Position numbers and translations under genes: made by a program
Notes under the pieces: model-generated
The model's input: the letters and a program-made list of their open reading frames with translations, nothing else
Database searches by the model: none
Told to the model about the DNA's origin: nothing
Source: Granulibacter bethesdensis
GTDB lineage: Bacteria > Pseudomonadota > Alphaproteobacteria > Acetobacterales > Acetobacteraceae
Direction: 5' to 3'
Assembly (NCBI RefSeq): GCF_001889525.1
Contig: NZ_CP018192.1
Coordinates: 904,501 to 968,500 of the forward strand
DNA length: 64,000 nucleotides
Shown: piece by piece, positions 8,314 to 17,024 of the stretch
How positions within the stretch are numbered: position 1 is the stretch's first letter
How the letters are laid out: every line of letters begins with the position of its first letter

Positions 8314-9910
8314 TCCAGGGGGTCACATACTGCATGACGACAACGATAATGCCGAGCACCAGTGTCAGGATGATGCTGTGCCAGAAGGTGCGGGCCAGGA
8401 CCGCGCCTTCCTGACCTTTCAGATTGGTGGTGGCAACGCCGGTGGCGATATTCTGTGGGGAGATCATCTTCCCCATAACGCCTCCGGAAGAATTAGTCGC
8501 GGCAAACAGTACAGGATTCAGATGCAGCTGATTGGCGGCCACGACCTGTAAATTCCCGAACAGCGCATTTCCGGATGTATCGCTTCCGGACAAAAACACG
8601 GCAATCCAGCCGAGAAAGGCGGAGAGGATAGGAAAAGCCGGTCCTACCGACGCAACGGCCAGACCAAGTGTATAGGTCATGCCTGAGTAATTCATCAGAT
8701 AGGCAAGGCCGATGATCAGCGAGACGGTCAGAATGGCGATGCGTGTCTGCCGCCATGTTGCAATCATGGCATCGAGGAAGCCGCGCGGTCCGATGCCAAC
8801 CATGAGCGAGGTCAGGATGGCGGCCAGCAGAATGGCCGTACCACTGGCCAGTGGCTGAAACACCCAGCTGGCTGCATAAGGTTTGCCATACAGGGTTATA
8901 AATACGGCATGATCCAGTCCTGGCCAGGGGATTTTATGTGCCCCGATCTCAAAGATGCGTAATGACGTCCAGATGATCACTACGGCGGAGACGGTGAGCC
9001 ACGGCAGCCAACCCTGCCATGATGGTATCGGTGCGCGATCGGATTGCGCTTTTGCGGCGGTCTGGCTGCGATCAATACGGAAAGCAGGATCAGGTTCAGG
9101 CTGCCATATCCGCAGGAAGCCGATCGTAGCGGCAAGGGCGGACAAAGATGAAAGAACGTCGGTCAATTTGTAGTCGATGAAGTTGGAAGAAACGAATTGT
9201 CCCAGTGCAAAGCTGCTGCCTGATACAAACAAAACCGGCCAGAGCGCACGAACCGAGCGCAGGCCACCATAAACGACCATCACATAGAAAGGCAGCAGCA
9301 GGGCCAGCAGTGGCAGCTGCCGCCCGACCATGGAAGCCAGCACGGTGTCAGGCAGGCTGGTGACTTGCCCCAATACCGTCACCGGTGCCCCCAGCGCACC
9401 GAAAGCGACGGGTGCGGTGTTGAAGATCAGGGTGTAGGTCAGGGCTTCGATTGGCGGAAAGCCGACCAGCACCAGCAAGGCGCTGGTAATGGCGATGGGG
9501 GTGCCGAAACCGGAAACGCCTTCCATCAGTGCTCCGAAGCAGAAACCGATAACGATCAGAACTACCCGCCGATCATCCGGCAGATGGTCGATCACCCAGT
9601 CGCGGAATGCGTCGAAGCGTCGTGATTGAACAGCGACATTATAGAGTACAAGCGCGTTGAACACGATCCACATCACCGGCCACAGCGCGAATGTCATTCC
9701 GGCGGCGATGCTGTTGAACGCGATGCCAGGTGGGCATTGCCAGATCAGAACGGCGCAGAGCAGCCCAACGACCAATCCGGCAAGGGAGGCCTGCCAGGCT
9801 GGCCGCCGCACGACGCCGAGCAGGATAAGAACAGTGGCGATGGGAAGGATCGCCACCAGAAAAGACAATGGCAGGCTGTCCGAAACGGGCCTGAGAATTT
9901 GCTGAAACAT
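8300..9910 (-). CDS. L-lactate permease family transporter (LctP/LldP)
   Basis: A 536-residue polytopic inner-membrane protein of the LctP family, which imports L-lactate (sometimes D-lactate or glycolate) with protons. Family signatures include GFCFGALMEGVSGFGTPIAI (about 120-139), FNTAPVAFGALGAPVTVLG, and near the C terminus FLSGSDTSGNALFGNLQ...NSSGGVMGKMISPQNIATG. About 13 hydrophobic segments are visible, and the length is typical. No lactate dehydrogenase or lldR-like regulator adjoins it, so the substrate rests on family alone. The last codons overlap the convergent DUF1826 gene, and no separate terminator is seen between them. Confidence 0.9.
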   Translation of the reverse strand: MFQQILRPVSDSLPLSFLVAILPIATVLILLGVVRRPAWQASLAGLVVGLLCAVLIWQCPPGIAFNSIAAGMTFALWPVMWIVFNALVLYNVAVQSRRFDAFRDWVIDHLPDDRRVVLIVIGFCFGALMEGVSGFGTPIAITSALLVLVGFPPIEALTYTLIFNTAPVAFGALGAPVTVLGQVTSLPDTVLASMVGRQLPLLALLLPFYVMVVYGGLRSVRALWPVLFVSGSSFALGQFVSSNFIDYKLTDVLSSLSALAATIGFLRIWQPEPDPAFRIDRSQTAAKAQSDRAPIPSWQGWLPWLTVSAVVIIWTSLRIFEIGAHKIPWPGLDHAVFITLYGKPYAASWVFQPLASGTAILLAAILTSLMVGIGPRGFLDAMIATWRQTRIAILTVSLIIGLAYLMNYSGMTYTLGLAVASVGPAFPILSAFLGWIAVFLSGSDTSGNALFGNLQVVAANQLHLNPVLFAATNSSGGVMGKMISPQNIATGVATTNLKGQEGAVLARTFWHSIILTLVLGIIVVVMQYVTPWIIPE

Positions 9911-10069
9911 GCTAAGGAATTGTCCAGTCCTGTGCTGAAGGATGGGCTTCAGTGGATGGGTTGCGTGTGGAGCGGCACGGGAAAAAATCGAATGTCCGTA
10001 TCATGGTATTTCTGGCAGAGGACAAGGCTATTCAGCCTCCACAAGAAAAGAATTGGGACGGAGACTGGT

Positions 10070-10909
10070 TCAGTGTGCTGTATCCGGGTCAGCGCCGGTC
10101 CGGCAATCTGTGCGTAAGGCATCGATTGCCTGCATGTCGGTGGCATCCAGACTGAAATCGAACAGAGCGATATTGTCTTTTATGCGTGATGGCGTAGCTG
10201 ATTTCGGGATGAGCGCGCTGCCATTCTGAAGATGCCATCGCAATACGATCTGTGCGGGACTACGTTGATGTCTGGCGGCAATAGCCGCAAGCTTTTCGTC
10301 ATGCAGCATGCTTCCGCGCGCCAAAGGACTCCATGCCTGCGTCACGATGCCTAATGAGGCATGAAAGGCCCGCAAGGCGGGTTGAGGCAGGGCCGGATGT
10401 AACTCCACCTGATTGAGACAGGGTATCACGCCCGTTTCATCAATCAGGCGGCGCAGATGTGCGGGCTGAAAGTTGGCAACGCCAATCGACCTTACCCTGC
10501 TTTCTTTCTGTAAGCGTATCAACGCCCGCCATGTGTCTACATAGCGATCACGCGCAGGCACAGGCCAATGGATCAGATAGAGATCCAGATATTCAAGCCC
10601 CAGTCTTTCCATACTGAGATCAAAAGCATGCAGGGTCTGATCATAGCCCTGATCGTCATTCCAGAGCTTGGTAGTGATGAACAGTTTGCTGCGAGGAACG
10701 GAGGCGGAAGCAATGGCAGCTCCTGTCTGCTCCTCATTGCCATAGAAAGAAGCAGTATCAATCAGCCGGTATCCGGCTTCAATAGCGGTATGAATAGCCG
10801 GTTCGACCTGATGGCCGGTGATTTTGTAGACGCCCAGCCCGATCTGGGGAATGGCGTGCCCATCATTCAGGGACAGCAGCGGAACGTGCGATGCAGCGAT
10901 GGAGGCCAT
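10070..10909 (-). CDS. Aldo/keto reductase (2,5-diketo-D-gluconate reductase type)
   Basis: A 279-residue NADPH-dependent aldo/keto reductase. Visible motifs are GLGVYKI (N-terminal strand), DTASFYGNEEQTG (catalytic Asp and Tyr), TTKLWN (catalytic Lys), YLIHWPVP (catalytic His) and the C-terminal LIPKSATPSRIKDN phosphate-binding segment of NADPH-specific members. The start at 10909 (MASIAASHVPLLSL) has AAGGAG 8 nt upstream; the longer reading runs into the neighbouring flavoprotein gene. DkgA-type reductases convert 2,5-diketogluconate to 2-keto-L-gulonate and also reduce methylglyoxal. The exact substrate cannot be told from sequence. Confidence 0.88.
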   Translation of the reverse strand: MASIAASHVPLLSLNDGHAIPQIGLGVYKITGHQVEPAIHTAIEAGYRLIDTASFYGNEEQTGAAIASASVPRSKLFITTKLWNDDQGYDQTLHAFDLSMERLGLEYLDLYLIHWPVPARDRYVDTWRALIRLQKESRVRSIGVANFQPAHLRRLIDETGVIPCLNQVELHPALPQPALRAFHASLGIVTQAWSPLARGSMLHDEKLAAIAARHQRSPAQIVLRWHLQNGSALIPKSATPSRIKDNIALFDFSLDATDMQAIDALRTDCRTGADPDTAH

Positions 10910-10937
10910 GCGGAAGTCTCCTTTCTGACAGTTTTTT

Positions 10938-12167
10938 TCAAAGCGATGACTGTTTTTCAAGCCAGTGAGCCATACCGGCGGCGGCAGCTCGGCCGGTGGC
11001 AAAGCATGCCTGAAGCAGATATCCGCCGGTTGGAGCTTCCCAGTCCAGCATTTCACCCGCCACGAACAGGCCGGGTCGGCTGCGGATCATGAAGTGCTCA
11101 TCCACAGCTTCCCATCGGACACCACCAGCGGTGGAGATAGCACGTTCCAGAGGCTGTACCCCCGTCAGACGCAGGGGCAGGGACTTGATCAGAGCTGCAA
11201 GGGGTCCCGGATCGGTTGGGGGAGAGACCGTGCTTTCCCTCAACAAATGGCTTGCGGCAGAGGACAGGGCCAGGGCTTTGCGCAAGGTGTTTGAGAGAGA
11301 TTCCCTGCGGCGGGCGCGTGCGAGTTTTGCAGCCATGATGTCTTCCGCCATATCCGGGCGCAGATCGAGGCAGAGATCGGCATGGCCATTCCGTTCGATC
11401 AGGTCGCGCAGGCGGGCGGAAAGAGCGTAAATCGGGCCGCCTTCCAGTCCGTAAGCGGTGATGATCAGGTCGCCTCGCGCAGTCTGATCGGGTTCTCCGG
11501 CAATGGACAGGGCGATGTTTTTGAGAGCCGTTCCTTCATGCCGGCTGATGAAAAACGGTGTCCATGGCCTGGAAAATCCGCAATTCGCAGGTTTCAGCGG
11601 TGCGACCGGCAGCCCGGCTTTTGTCAGAGGCGTCACCCAGTCACCATTGCTGCCCAGCCGGGGCCAGGAGGCTCCGCCAAGGCCCAGCAGGGTGGCTGCA
11701 ACAGGAGGTGGCTGAAGAGTGCTGCCATCCGGGCCGCTCATCAGGAGGGAACCATCCGGCCGCCATCCATGCCATTCATGTCTGGTATGGATGGTGACAT
11801 CCTGTGCGGTCAGCCGCTCCAGCCAGGCACGGAGCAGGGGAGAGGCTTTCATCGCCCGTGGAAAAACTCGCCCGCTGCTGCCTGTGAACAGGGATTGGCC
11901 CAGCCCCTCGGCCCAGTGACGCAGGGCATCGGGTGGAAAAGCACGGAGCGCTGCTTCCAGTGACGGGCGCGCGGAGCCATAGCGTGTCAGGAAATCGGTC
12001 AGCGGTTCGGAATGGGTCAGATTGAGGCCGCCGCGTCCGGCCATGAGAAAGCGGCGTGCGGGGGACGGCATTTTCTCATAGACATGGACCGTATGTCCGA
12101 GGGCAGAAAGATGCTCGGCGGCGAATAATCCGGCTGGCCCAGCACCAATGATCGCGATACCGCTCAT
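10938..12167 (-). CDS. HI0933/TIGR03862-type FAD-dependent oxidoreductase
   Basis: A 409-residue flavoprotein. It opens with the dinucleotide-binding GAGPAGLFAAEHL (about residues 7-19), continues with the family signature FLMAGRGGLNLTHSEP, and ends with the FAD-closing GLFVAGEMLDWEAPTGGYLLQACFATG. These match the HI0933-like family, whose members are often annotated as NAD(P)/FAD-dependent oxidoreductases with no defined substrate. The start at 12167 puts the nucleotide fold at the N terminus; the longer in-frame reading would overlap the divergent gene at 12227. It may be cotranscribed with the downstream aldo/keto reductase, since the gap is 28 nt. Confidence 0.87.
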   Translation of the reverse strand: MSGIAIIGAGPAGLFAAEHLSALGHTVHVYEKMPSPARRFLMAGRGGLNLTHSEPLTDFLTRYGSARPSLEAALRAFPPDALRHWAEGLGQSLFTGSSGRVFPRAMKASPLLRAWLERLTAQDVTIHTRHEWHGWRPDGSLLMSGPDGSTLQPPPVAATLLGLGGASWPRLGSNGDWVTPLTKAGLPVAPLKPANCGFSRPWTPFFISRHEGTALKNIALSIAGEPDQTARGDLIITAYGLEGGPIYALSARLRDLIERNGHADLCLDLRPDMAEDIMAAKLARARRRESLSNTLRKALALSSAASHLLRESTVSPPTDPGPLAALIKSLPLRLTGVQPLERAISTAGGVRWEAVDEHFMIRSRPGLFVAGEMLDWEAPTGGYLLQACFATGRAAAAGMAHWLEKQSSL

Positions 12168-12226
12168 CGGAGGGCAGGCCGTAGCAGACAAGAGCGCAGG
12201 ATAGGATTCGTGCAGGACATGACGGG

Positions 12227-12604
12227 GTGATGATAGCGGCTTTCCAGATGCTCGTCTTGACGGGGACGCTCGGAATTGTGGCCGCATGGATGCTGGCGCG
12301 TCCTGCCTCCTCTATGGTGCTGCGCGCACTGCCTGCCTGCATGCATGCCATAGCCGGGATGTGCAGTCTGTTTCTGCTGTGGTGTGGACGGAATGAGCCG
12401 GTGAGGGGAGCCGCATTTGGCGTGGCTCAATTCGGTAGCATGGCATTTTGGCTGATTGCAGCGGCCTTTATGATCGGCATGGGAATGCTCGTTTTCCGCT
12501 CTATCGGGCGCAGGCCTCCCGTTCTTTTGGCCGGGCTGCATGCGATGCTGGCGATGGGGGGCGTGCTGATGCTGGCCGCTTATGTTGCCTTTCCGGGGCC
12601 GTGA
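12227..12604 (+). CDS. Small hydrophobic membrane protein, function unknown
   Basis: I do not recognise a named family. The 125 residues form four likely membrane spans (about 3-24, 37-52, 65-88, 100-121) with short loops and no cysteine pattern or charged active site, ending at AAYVAFPGP. It starts at GTG or the adjacent ATG (12230), with AGGA 9-12 nt upstream. It diverges from the flavoprotein gene and ends just before a strong terminator. The reading frame is intact and the hydrophobic pattern is regular, so it is probably a real inner-membrane protein. Confidence 0.65.
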   Translation: MMIAAFQMLVLTGTLGIVAAWMLARPASSMVLRALPACMHAIAGMCSLFLLWCGRNEPVRGAAFGVAQFGSMAFWLIAAAFMIGMGMLVFRSIGRRPPVLLAGLHAMLAMGGVLMLAAYVAFPGP

Positions 12605-12610
12605 AACAGA

Positions 12611-12635
12611 AAAAGGGGGCTGACTGCCCCCTTTT
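12611..12635. terminator. Bidirectional intrinsic terminator
   Basis: A perfect 10-bp stem AAAAGGGGGC / GCCCCCTTTT with the 5-nt loop TGACT, giving a U-run on either strand. It separates the small membrane protein gene from the convergent PanE-like gene. Confidence 0.9.
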
Positions 12636-12661
12636 CCGTTACCGGTTGGATTCTGTTTGAC

Positions 12662-13657
12662 TCAGGCGGCAGACTGCGGGTCTTCGTAGCAGCCGGACTG
12701 GCGGGCGCGTTCCCGTACCAGAGCCAGCACCAGCTCGCAGGACGGCATCGGTGTTCCGGTGACGTGACCCAGTTCCACCACCGCACCCAGCAGCGCGTCG
12801 ATTTCCATCGGTCGGCCACGTTCCAGATCCTGCAACATGGACGTCTTGTGCACGCCGACCTCGGCCGCACCATCGATGCGCTTTTCCAGATCGATGCCGA
12901 AGCGCACGCCGAGCTTTTCAGCCACGATCTGAGCCTCCCCCATCATGCCCCGGCAGGTCTGGCGCAGGTCGGGACGGGTGGTGATGATGTCGAGCGTGGC
13001 GCCGGTCAGTGCGCTGATCGGGTTGAAGCAGAGATTGCCCCACAGCTTGACCCAGATTTCGTCACGAATGCGCGGACGCACCGGCGCTTTCAGACCGGCG
13101 GCAATCATGGCCTTGCTCAGCGCATCAATACGCGGAGAACGGCTGCCATCGGGCTCGCCGAGTGAGAAGCGATCGCCATAAGTGTGTTCAATAACCCCCG
13201 GCTCCACCACTTCGGAGGCCGGATAGACCACGCAGCCAATCGCCTGGCTGGGGGGGATGATGTCCCACAATTTTCCACCCGGATCGACGCTTTCCACCCG
13301 ACGGTTGGCGTGCTCGCCCTCCAGCCCGTAGAAATACCAGTAGGGCACGCCGTTGATGCCGGTCACGAGTGCGCTGTCTGGTCCCATCATCTGCGCGATG
13401 GAGGATGCGGCGCTGGGCAGTGAATGCGCCTTCAGCGTCACGAATACGTAATCCTGAATTCCGGCCTCCGCCGCACTGCCGACGGCGCGCACGGCGACGG
13501 TGTCACGCTCACCATCGCGGATCAGGGTCAGCCCATTCTGTTGCAGGGCGGCAAGCTGCGGCCCGCGTGCCACGAGGGTTACATCCACTCCGGCTTTCGC
13601 AAGCTTGAAGCCGAGCAATCCACCGATGGCACCGGCGCCGAAAATGGCGACTTTCAT
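12662..13657 (-). CDS. Ketopantoate reductase-like NADPH oxidoreductase, candidate oxalyl-CoA reductase
   Basis: A 331-residue PanE/ApbA-family protein. It starts MKVAIFGAGAIGG (Rossmann NADPH site), has the LKAHSLP segment with the family lysine, and RDEIWVKLWGNLCFNPISALTG (about residues 200-221) with catalytic-type Lys and Asn. The general annotation would be 2-dehydropantoate 2-reductase. Its context argues otherwise: the next genes upstream are an oxalate-CoA ligase-like enzyme and an OxlT-like antiporter. In Methylobacterium extorquens a PanE homologue (PanE2) reduces oxalyl-CoA to glyoxylate. I infer the same role here, with moderate confidence. The start at 13657 places the nucleotide motif at the N terminus. 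Confidence 0.82.
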   Translation of the reverse strand: MKVAIFGAGAIGGLLGFKLAKAGVDVTLVARGPQLAALQQNGLTLIRDGERDTVAVRAVGSAAEAGIQDYVFVTLKAHSLPSAASSIAQMMGPDSALVTGINGVPYWYFYGLEGEHANRRVESVDPGGKLWDIIPPSQAIGCVVYPASEVVEPGVIEHTYGDRFSLGEPDGSRSPRIDALSKAMIAAGLKAPVRPRIRDEIWVKLWGNLCFNPISALTGATLDIITTRPDLRQTCRGMMGEAQIVAEKLGVRFGIDLEKRIDGAAEVGVHKTSMLQDLERGRPMEIDALLGAVVELGHVTGTPMPSCELVLALVRERARQSGCYEDPQSAA

Positions 13658-13777
13658 CGTCTCGATCCTTGCGTATGACGGCCTTCCATAGCGGGCCGTG
13701 TTCATCATGGCGGGTCAGGGGACGCAGGAGGAAAACCATCTGCGCCGCCTTGTTTGATGCGTTGGAAAAGACGGCGA

Positions 13778-15313
13778 TTACGCCGTCAGCCCCAGTTTTT
13801 CCGCCAGACCGATGCGTTGCAGCTTGCCGGTGGCACCCTTTGGAATTTCCGTCAGGAACACAATCTTGCGCGGCACCTTGAAGGCGGCCAGACGCTGGCT
13901 GAGATAATCACGAATCTGATGCTCGTCGGCTGTCTGACCCTCATGCAGCACAATGGCGAGGCCGGCTTCTTCCCCCAGCTTGTCATGCGGAATGGCGAAG
14001 GTCAGGCATTGCTGCACCGCCGGGTGTTCCATCACGACGTTATCGACTTCAAGCGGGCTGAACTTCTCACCGCCACGATTGATGATTTCCTTGATGCGAC
14101 CGGTCAGCCACAGATACCCAGCCTGGTCGATCTTGCCCTGATCGCCGGTACGGAACCAGCCATCATGGAAACCTTTCAGATTGGCATCCGGGTTGTTCTC
14201 ATAGCCTGCTGTCACGTTACGGCCGCGGATCACGACCTCCCCCAACTGGTTCGGGCCGAGGATGGTACCATCATCATCCATGATTGCGACTTCGGGACCG
14301 GCAGCAATGCCGACACTACCGGCATAATGCGGGCGCGGGGGCAACGGATTGGAGCACATCTGATGCGCGGCTTCCGTCATGCCGTAGGCTTCCAGCACCG
14401 GTACGGAGAATGCATCCTCCAGATCCTTCATTACCTGCGGCGGCAGGGAGGAGGAGGAGGAACGGATAAAGCGCAGTCGGCTCTTGGCGATGGTGTCCTT
14501 ATTGCGTCCGGCCAGACCCAGAATGGCCTGATGCATGGTCGGAACCGCCGTGTACCAGCTCGGGTTTGCTTCAGTAAACCAGGAGAAGAACTTGAATGCG
14601 TTGAAGCCCGGGGTTGCCACCACGGATGCGCCAGCCGCGAGGGAGGAGAGGGTGGCAGCGATCAGCCCGTGAATGTGGAATAGCGGCATGATGTTCAGGC
14701 ACACATCGCTGGGCGTCAGCGCCAGCGTTTCGGCGATATGGATCGCGGATGCAGAGACATTGACCTGACGCAGCGGTACGATTTTGGGACGGGAGGTGGT
14801 GCCGGAGGTGTGCAGAACCAGAGCGATATCCTCGGCCTGCGGGATGCCTGCCGCGGAAGGCTCACCGCTCAGCCCTTCCGGCAGCGCCAGTGAAAAATCA
14901 CCCGCCCCGGAAGCCTCGATCGGGTCCAGTTCGATCACCGGGATGGAGCGGCGTGCCGCGATGATGCGGGCCGGGCTTTCCATGCCGCGCTGGATCACCA
15001 GCGCCTTGGCGTTGAGATCGGACAGGTAGAAGTCGAATTCTTCTTCCTTATAGGCGGGATTCAATGGCGCCGTGGTGGCGGCATGAGCCACGGCAATAAA
15101 GCTGGCAGCCATTTCAGGGCCGTTCGGCAGCACGATGGCCACGCGGTCACCGCGGCCGATCCCGGCCTTGCCCAGCGTTTCGGCCGTGCGTGCGGCCAGG
15201 GCGCGCAGCCCTGCATAGGTTAATGCGGTGCGGCCGGGCGCGCCAATGGCGGGCGCATCAGCGGCACCGCGTGTCAGCAGACCCTGAATCGTGTCAGCGA
15301 AATACTCGGTCAT
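13778..15313 (-). CDS. Acyl-CoA synthetase, probably oxalate--CoA ligase
   Basis: A 511-residue AMP-forming ligase. Motifs in order: LHTSGTTSRPKIVPL (P-loop-like A3, about residues 168-182), LEAYGMTEAAHQM (A5), DGWFRTGDQGKID (A7), GRIKEIINRGGEKFSPLEVD (A8), and the catalytic lysine in PKGATGKLQRIGL (A10). Its overall form resembles the plant/fungal AAE3/Pcs60 oxalyl-CoA synthetases, and the flanking OxlT-like transporter and PanE-like reductase fit oxalate. It would convert oxalate, ATP and CoA to oxalyl-CoA in the cytoplasm. Other small-acid substrates cannot be excluded from sequence. The gap to the PanE-like gene is about 120 nt. Confidence 0.86.
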   Translation of the reverse strand: MTEYFADTIQGLLTRGAADAPAIGAPGRTALTYAGLRALAARTAETLGKAGIGRGDRVAIVLPNGPEMAASFIAVAHAATTAPLNPAYKEEEFDFYLSDLNAKALVIQRGMESPARIIAARRSIPVIELDPIEASGAGDFSLALPEGLSGEPSAAGIPQAEDIALVLHTSGTTSRPKIVPLRQVNVSASAIHIAETLALTPSDVCLNIMPLFHIHGLIAATLSSLAAGASVVATPGFNAFKFFSWFTEANPSWYTAVPTMHQAILGLAGRNKDTIAKSRLRFIRSSSSSLPPQVMKDLEDAFSVPVLEAYGMTEAAHQMCSNPLPPRPHYAGSVGIAAGPEVAIMDDDGTILGPNQLGEVVIRGRNVTAGYENNPDANLKGFHDGWFRTGDQGKIDQAGYLWLTGRIKEIINRGGEKFSPLEVDNVVMEHPAVQQCLTFAIPHDKLGEEAGLAIVLHEGQTADEHQIRDYLSQRLAAFKVPRKIVFLTEIPKGATGKLQRIGLAEKLGLTA

Positions 15314-15433
15314 CGTATCCCCTCGATGTCATGAGCGGTTATGCGTGAGGCGATCCGCAGGCTCTGCCACCCCGGTAGAGGCGGATCGTGCGCCGGAGCA
15401 GGCGCGAGGCAAAAAAATCTTCGTAAGGTTATT

Positions 15434-15471
15434 ATCAGGGCCGGGCGTAATAATCGTTTTCCGGCCCTGAT
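15434..15471. terminator. Strong inverted repeat between ligase and antiporter genes
   Basis: ATCAGGGCCGG and CCGGCCCTGAT form a perfect 11-bp stem with a 16-nt A/T-rich loop. It sits 13 nt after the antiporter stop and 120 nt before the ligase start. The tract after it on the minus strand (AATAACC) is only weakly U-rich, so it may be an attenuator or mRNA-stability hairpin rather than a full terminator. Confidence 0.55.
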
Positions 15472-15484
15472 TGTCGTCCCCGCC

Positions 15485-16789
15485 TCAGTCGTAAGATACG
15501 GGAGACAGGGAAAGCCCGTTTTCTTCCATCGCCCGGATGTTGGCGTGGCGCAGTGGTTTCAGCACGAACAGGGCGAGAATGGCGGCCAGAGCATTGCTGG
15601 CGGCGGCGACATAGAATACGGCCTCCCAGCTTCCGGTATGGGCTGTGATGATGGAGCTGACCGGAACCAGCAGGGCGGAGGTGCCTTTCGCTGTATACAG
15701 CATGCCGTAATTGGTGGTGGCATATCGGCGGCCGAACGTATCGGTGCAGGTGGCCGGGAACAGGCTGTAGATTTCACCCCAGGCGAAAAACACCAGACCG
15801 GTGACGATCACGAAGGCAACCGGGCTGTGAGCATAATGCAGCAGGGCGAAAATACCCACGGCCTCGATCCCGAACGCGATGAACATGGTCAGTTCACGAC
15901 CGATACGGTCAGAGACCCAGCCGAAGAACGGGCGTGTCAGACCATTCAGAACGCGATCGAGCGACAGTGCGAAAGTCAGGGCAGGCAATGTCAGGCCAAG
16001 CAGGGTCACCGGCATCTGATCGACACCGTAATCTCTGGCGATGACCGCGATTTGCGCCGTTGCCATCAGTCCACCGGTGCAGACCAGCACGAACATCAGA
16101 TACAGCAGCCAGAACACTGGATGGCGCAGTGTCTGAGCCGGCGTCTTGCCTTCCAGCTCTCCTGTTGCCAGCGCTCCTGTTGAGCGACCGGTATCGATGG
16201 GGGAAGGGGCCTTTTGCGGGGCGACCAGGAACATGGAGGCGATCATCACGATGACGCCCTGCCCGAGACCAAAGGTCAGGAAGGCGGATTCATAACCGTG
16301 AGAGGCAATCCAGGATGAAATCGGAACGATGGTGACGGCCGAACCAGCGCCGAACCCTGCGGCAGTGATGCCGGACGCCAGACCACGCTTGTCCGGGAAC
16401 CATTTCAGAGCGTTACCGACAGTGGCCCCATAAACCAGCCCGCATCCGACACCCCCGATCGCAGCGGCGGTGTAGAGCACGGTCAGCGAATCGGCCATGC
16501 TGTCGATAGCCCAGGAGGCAGCGATCAGCACACCACCCGCCAGAACGGCCAGTCTGGGACCATAGCGGTCAACCAGCCAGCCTTCGATCGGTACCAGCCA
16601 GGTTTCCGTCAGAACGAAAACCGTAAATGCTACCTGGATGGCAGCGCGTCCCCAATGATGCGCCTTGTCGATCGGCAGGACAAACAGGGTCCAGCCGTAC
16701 TGAAGGTTCGCAATCATCACCATGCAGACGACGCCAAGCGCCAGCTGCAGCCAACGGGAACCCGATGGCTGGAGGGCGGTTCCACTCAT
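15485..16789 (-). CDS. OxlT-like MFS oxalate/formate antiporter
   Basis: A 434-residue major facilitator with about 12 membrane spans. It shows GWLVDRYGPRL (MFS loop 2-3), NALKWFPDKRGLASGITAAGFGAGSA (about residues 130-155, typical of the oxalate:formate antiporter group) and the second-half repeat FGWVSDRIGRE. OxlT exchanges external oxalate for internal formate. The start at 16789 (MSGTALQPSG) has GGGAG 9 nt upstream, better than the ATG at 16810. Together with the two downstream genes it forms an oxalate uptake and use module. Formate exchange would also connect to the Fhc branch. Confidence 0.87.
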   Translation of the reverse strand: MSGTALQPSGSRWLQLALGVVCMVMIANLQYGWTLFVLPIDKAHHWGRAAIQVAFTVFVLTETWLVPIEGWLVDRYGPRLAVLAGGVLIAASWAIDSMADSLTVLYTAAAIGGVGCGLVYGATVGNALKWFPDKRGLASGITAAGFGAGSAVTIVPISSWIASHGYESAFLTFGLGQGVIVMIASMFLVAPQKAPSPIDTGRSTGALATGELEGKTPAQTLRHPVFWLLYLMFVLVCTGGLMATAQIAVIARDYGVDQMPVTLLGLTLPALTFALSLDRVLNGLTRPFFGWVSDRIGRELTMFIAFGIEAVGIFALLHYAHSPVAFVIVTGLVFFAWGEIYSLFPATCTDTFGRRYATTNYGMLYTAKGTSALLVPVSSIITAHTGSWEAVFYVAAASNALAAILALFVLKPLRHANIRAMEENGLSLSPVSYD

Positions 16790-17024
16790 AATGCTTAGGC
16801 TCCCTAACATTGCGGGAAACTCATCCCCGCATTGATTTTCTTTCTACAAAACCCCCGCCAGCTTGTTAAGTGTTGCGGGAGCGAAATTTTATGTTTTTAT
16901 GGCAGCATGATAAGAAATTTTCAAACAAAATAATTCTATTTGTCTTTATAATTGGTCGTCCCCTTGAGGGGGAGAGTATGGCATGGCATTGGCATCCCCT
17001 GAACCGTGGGAATGGCCCTGACGA

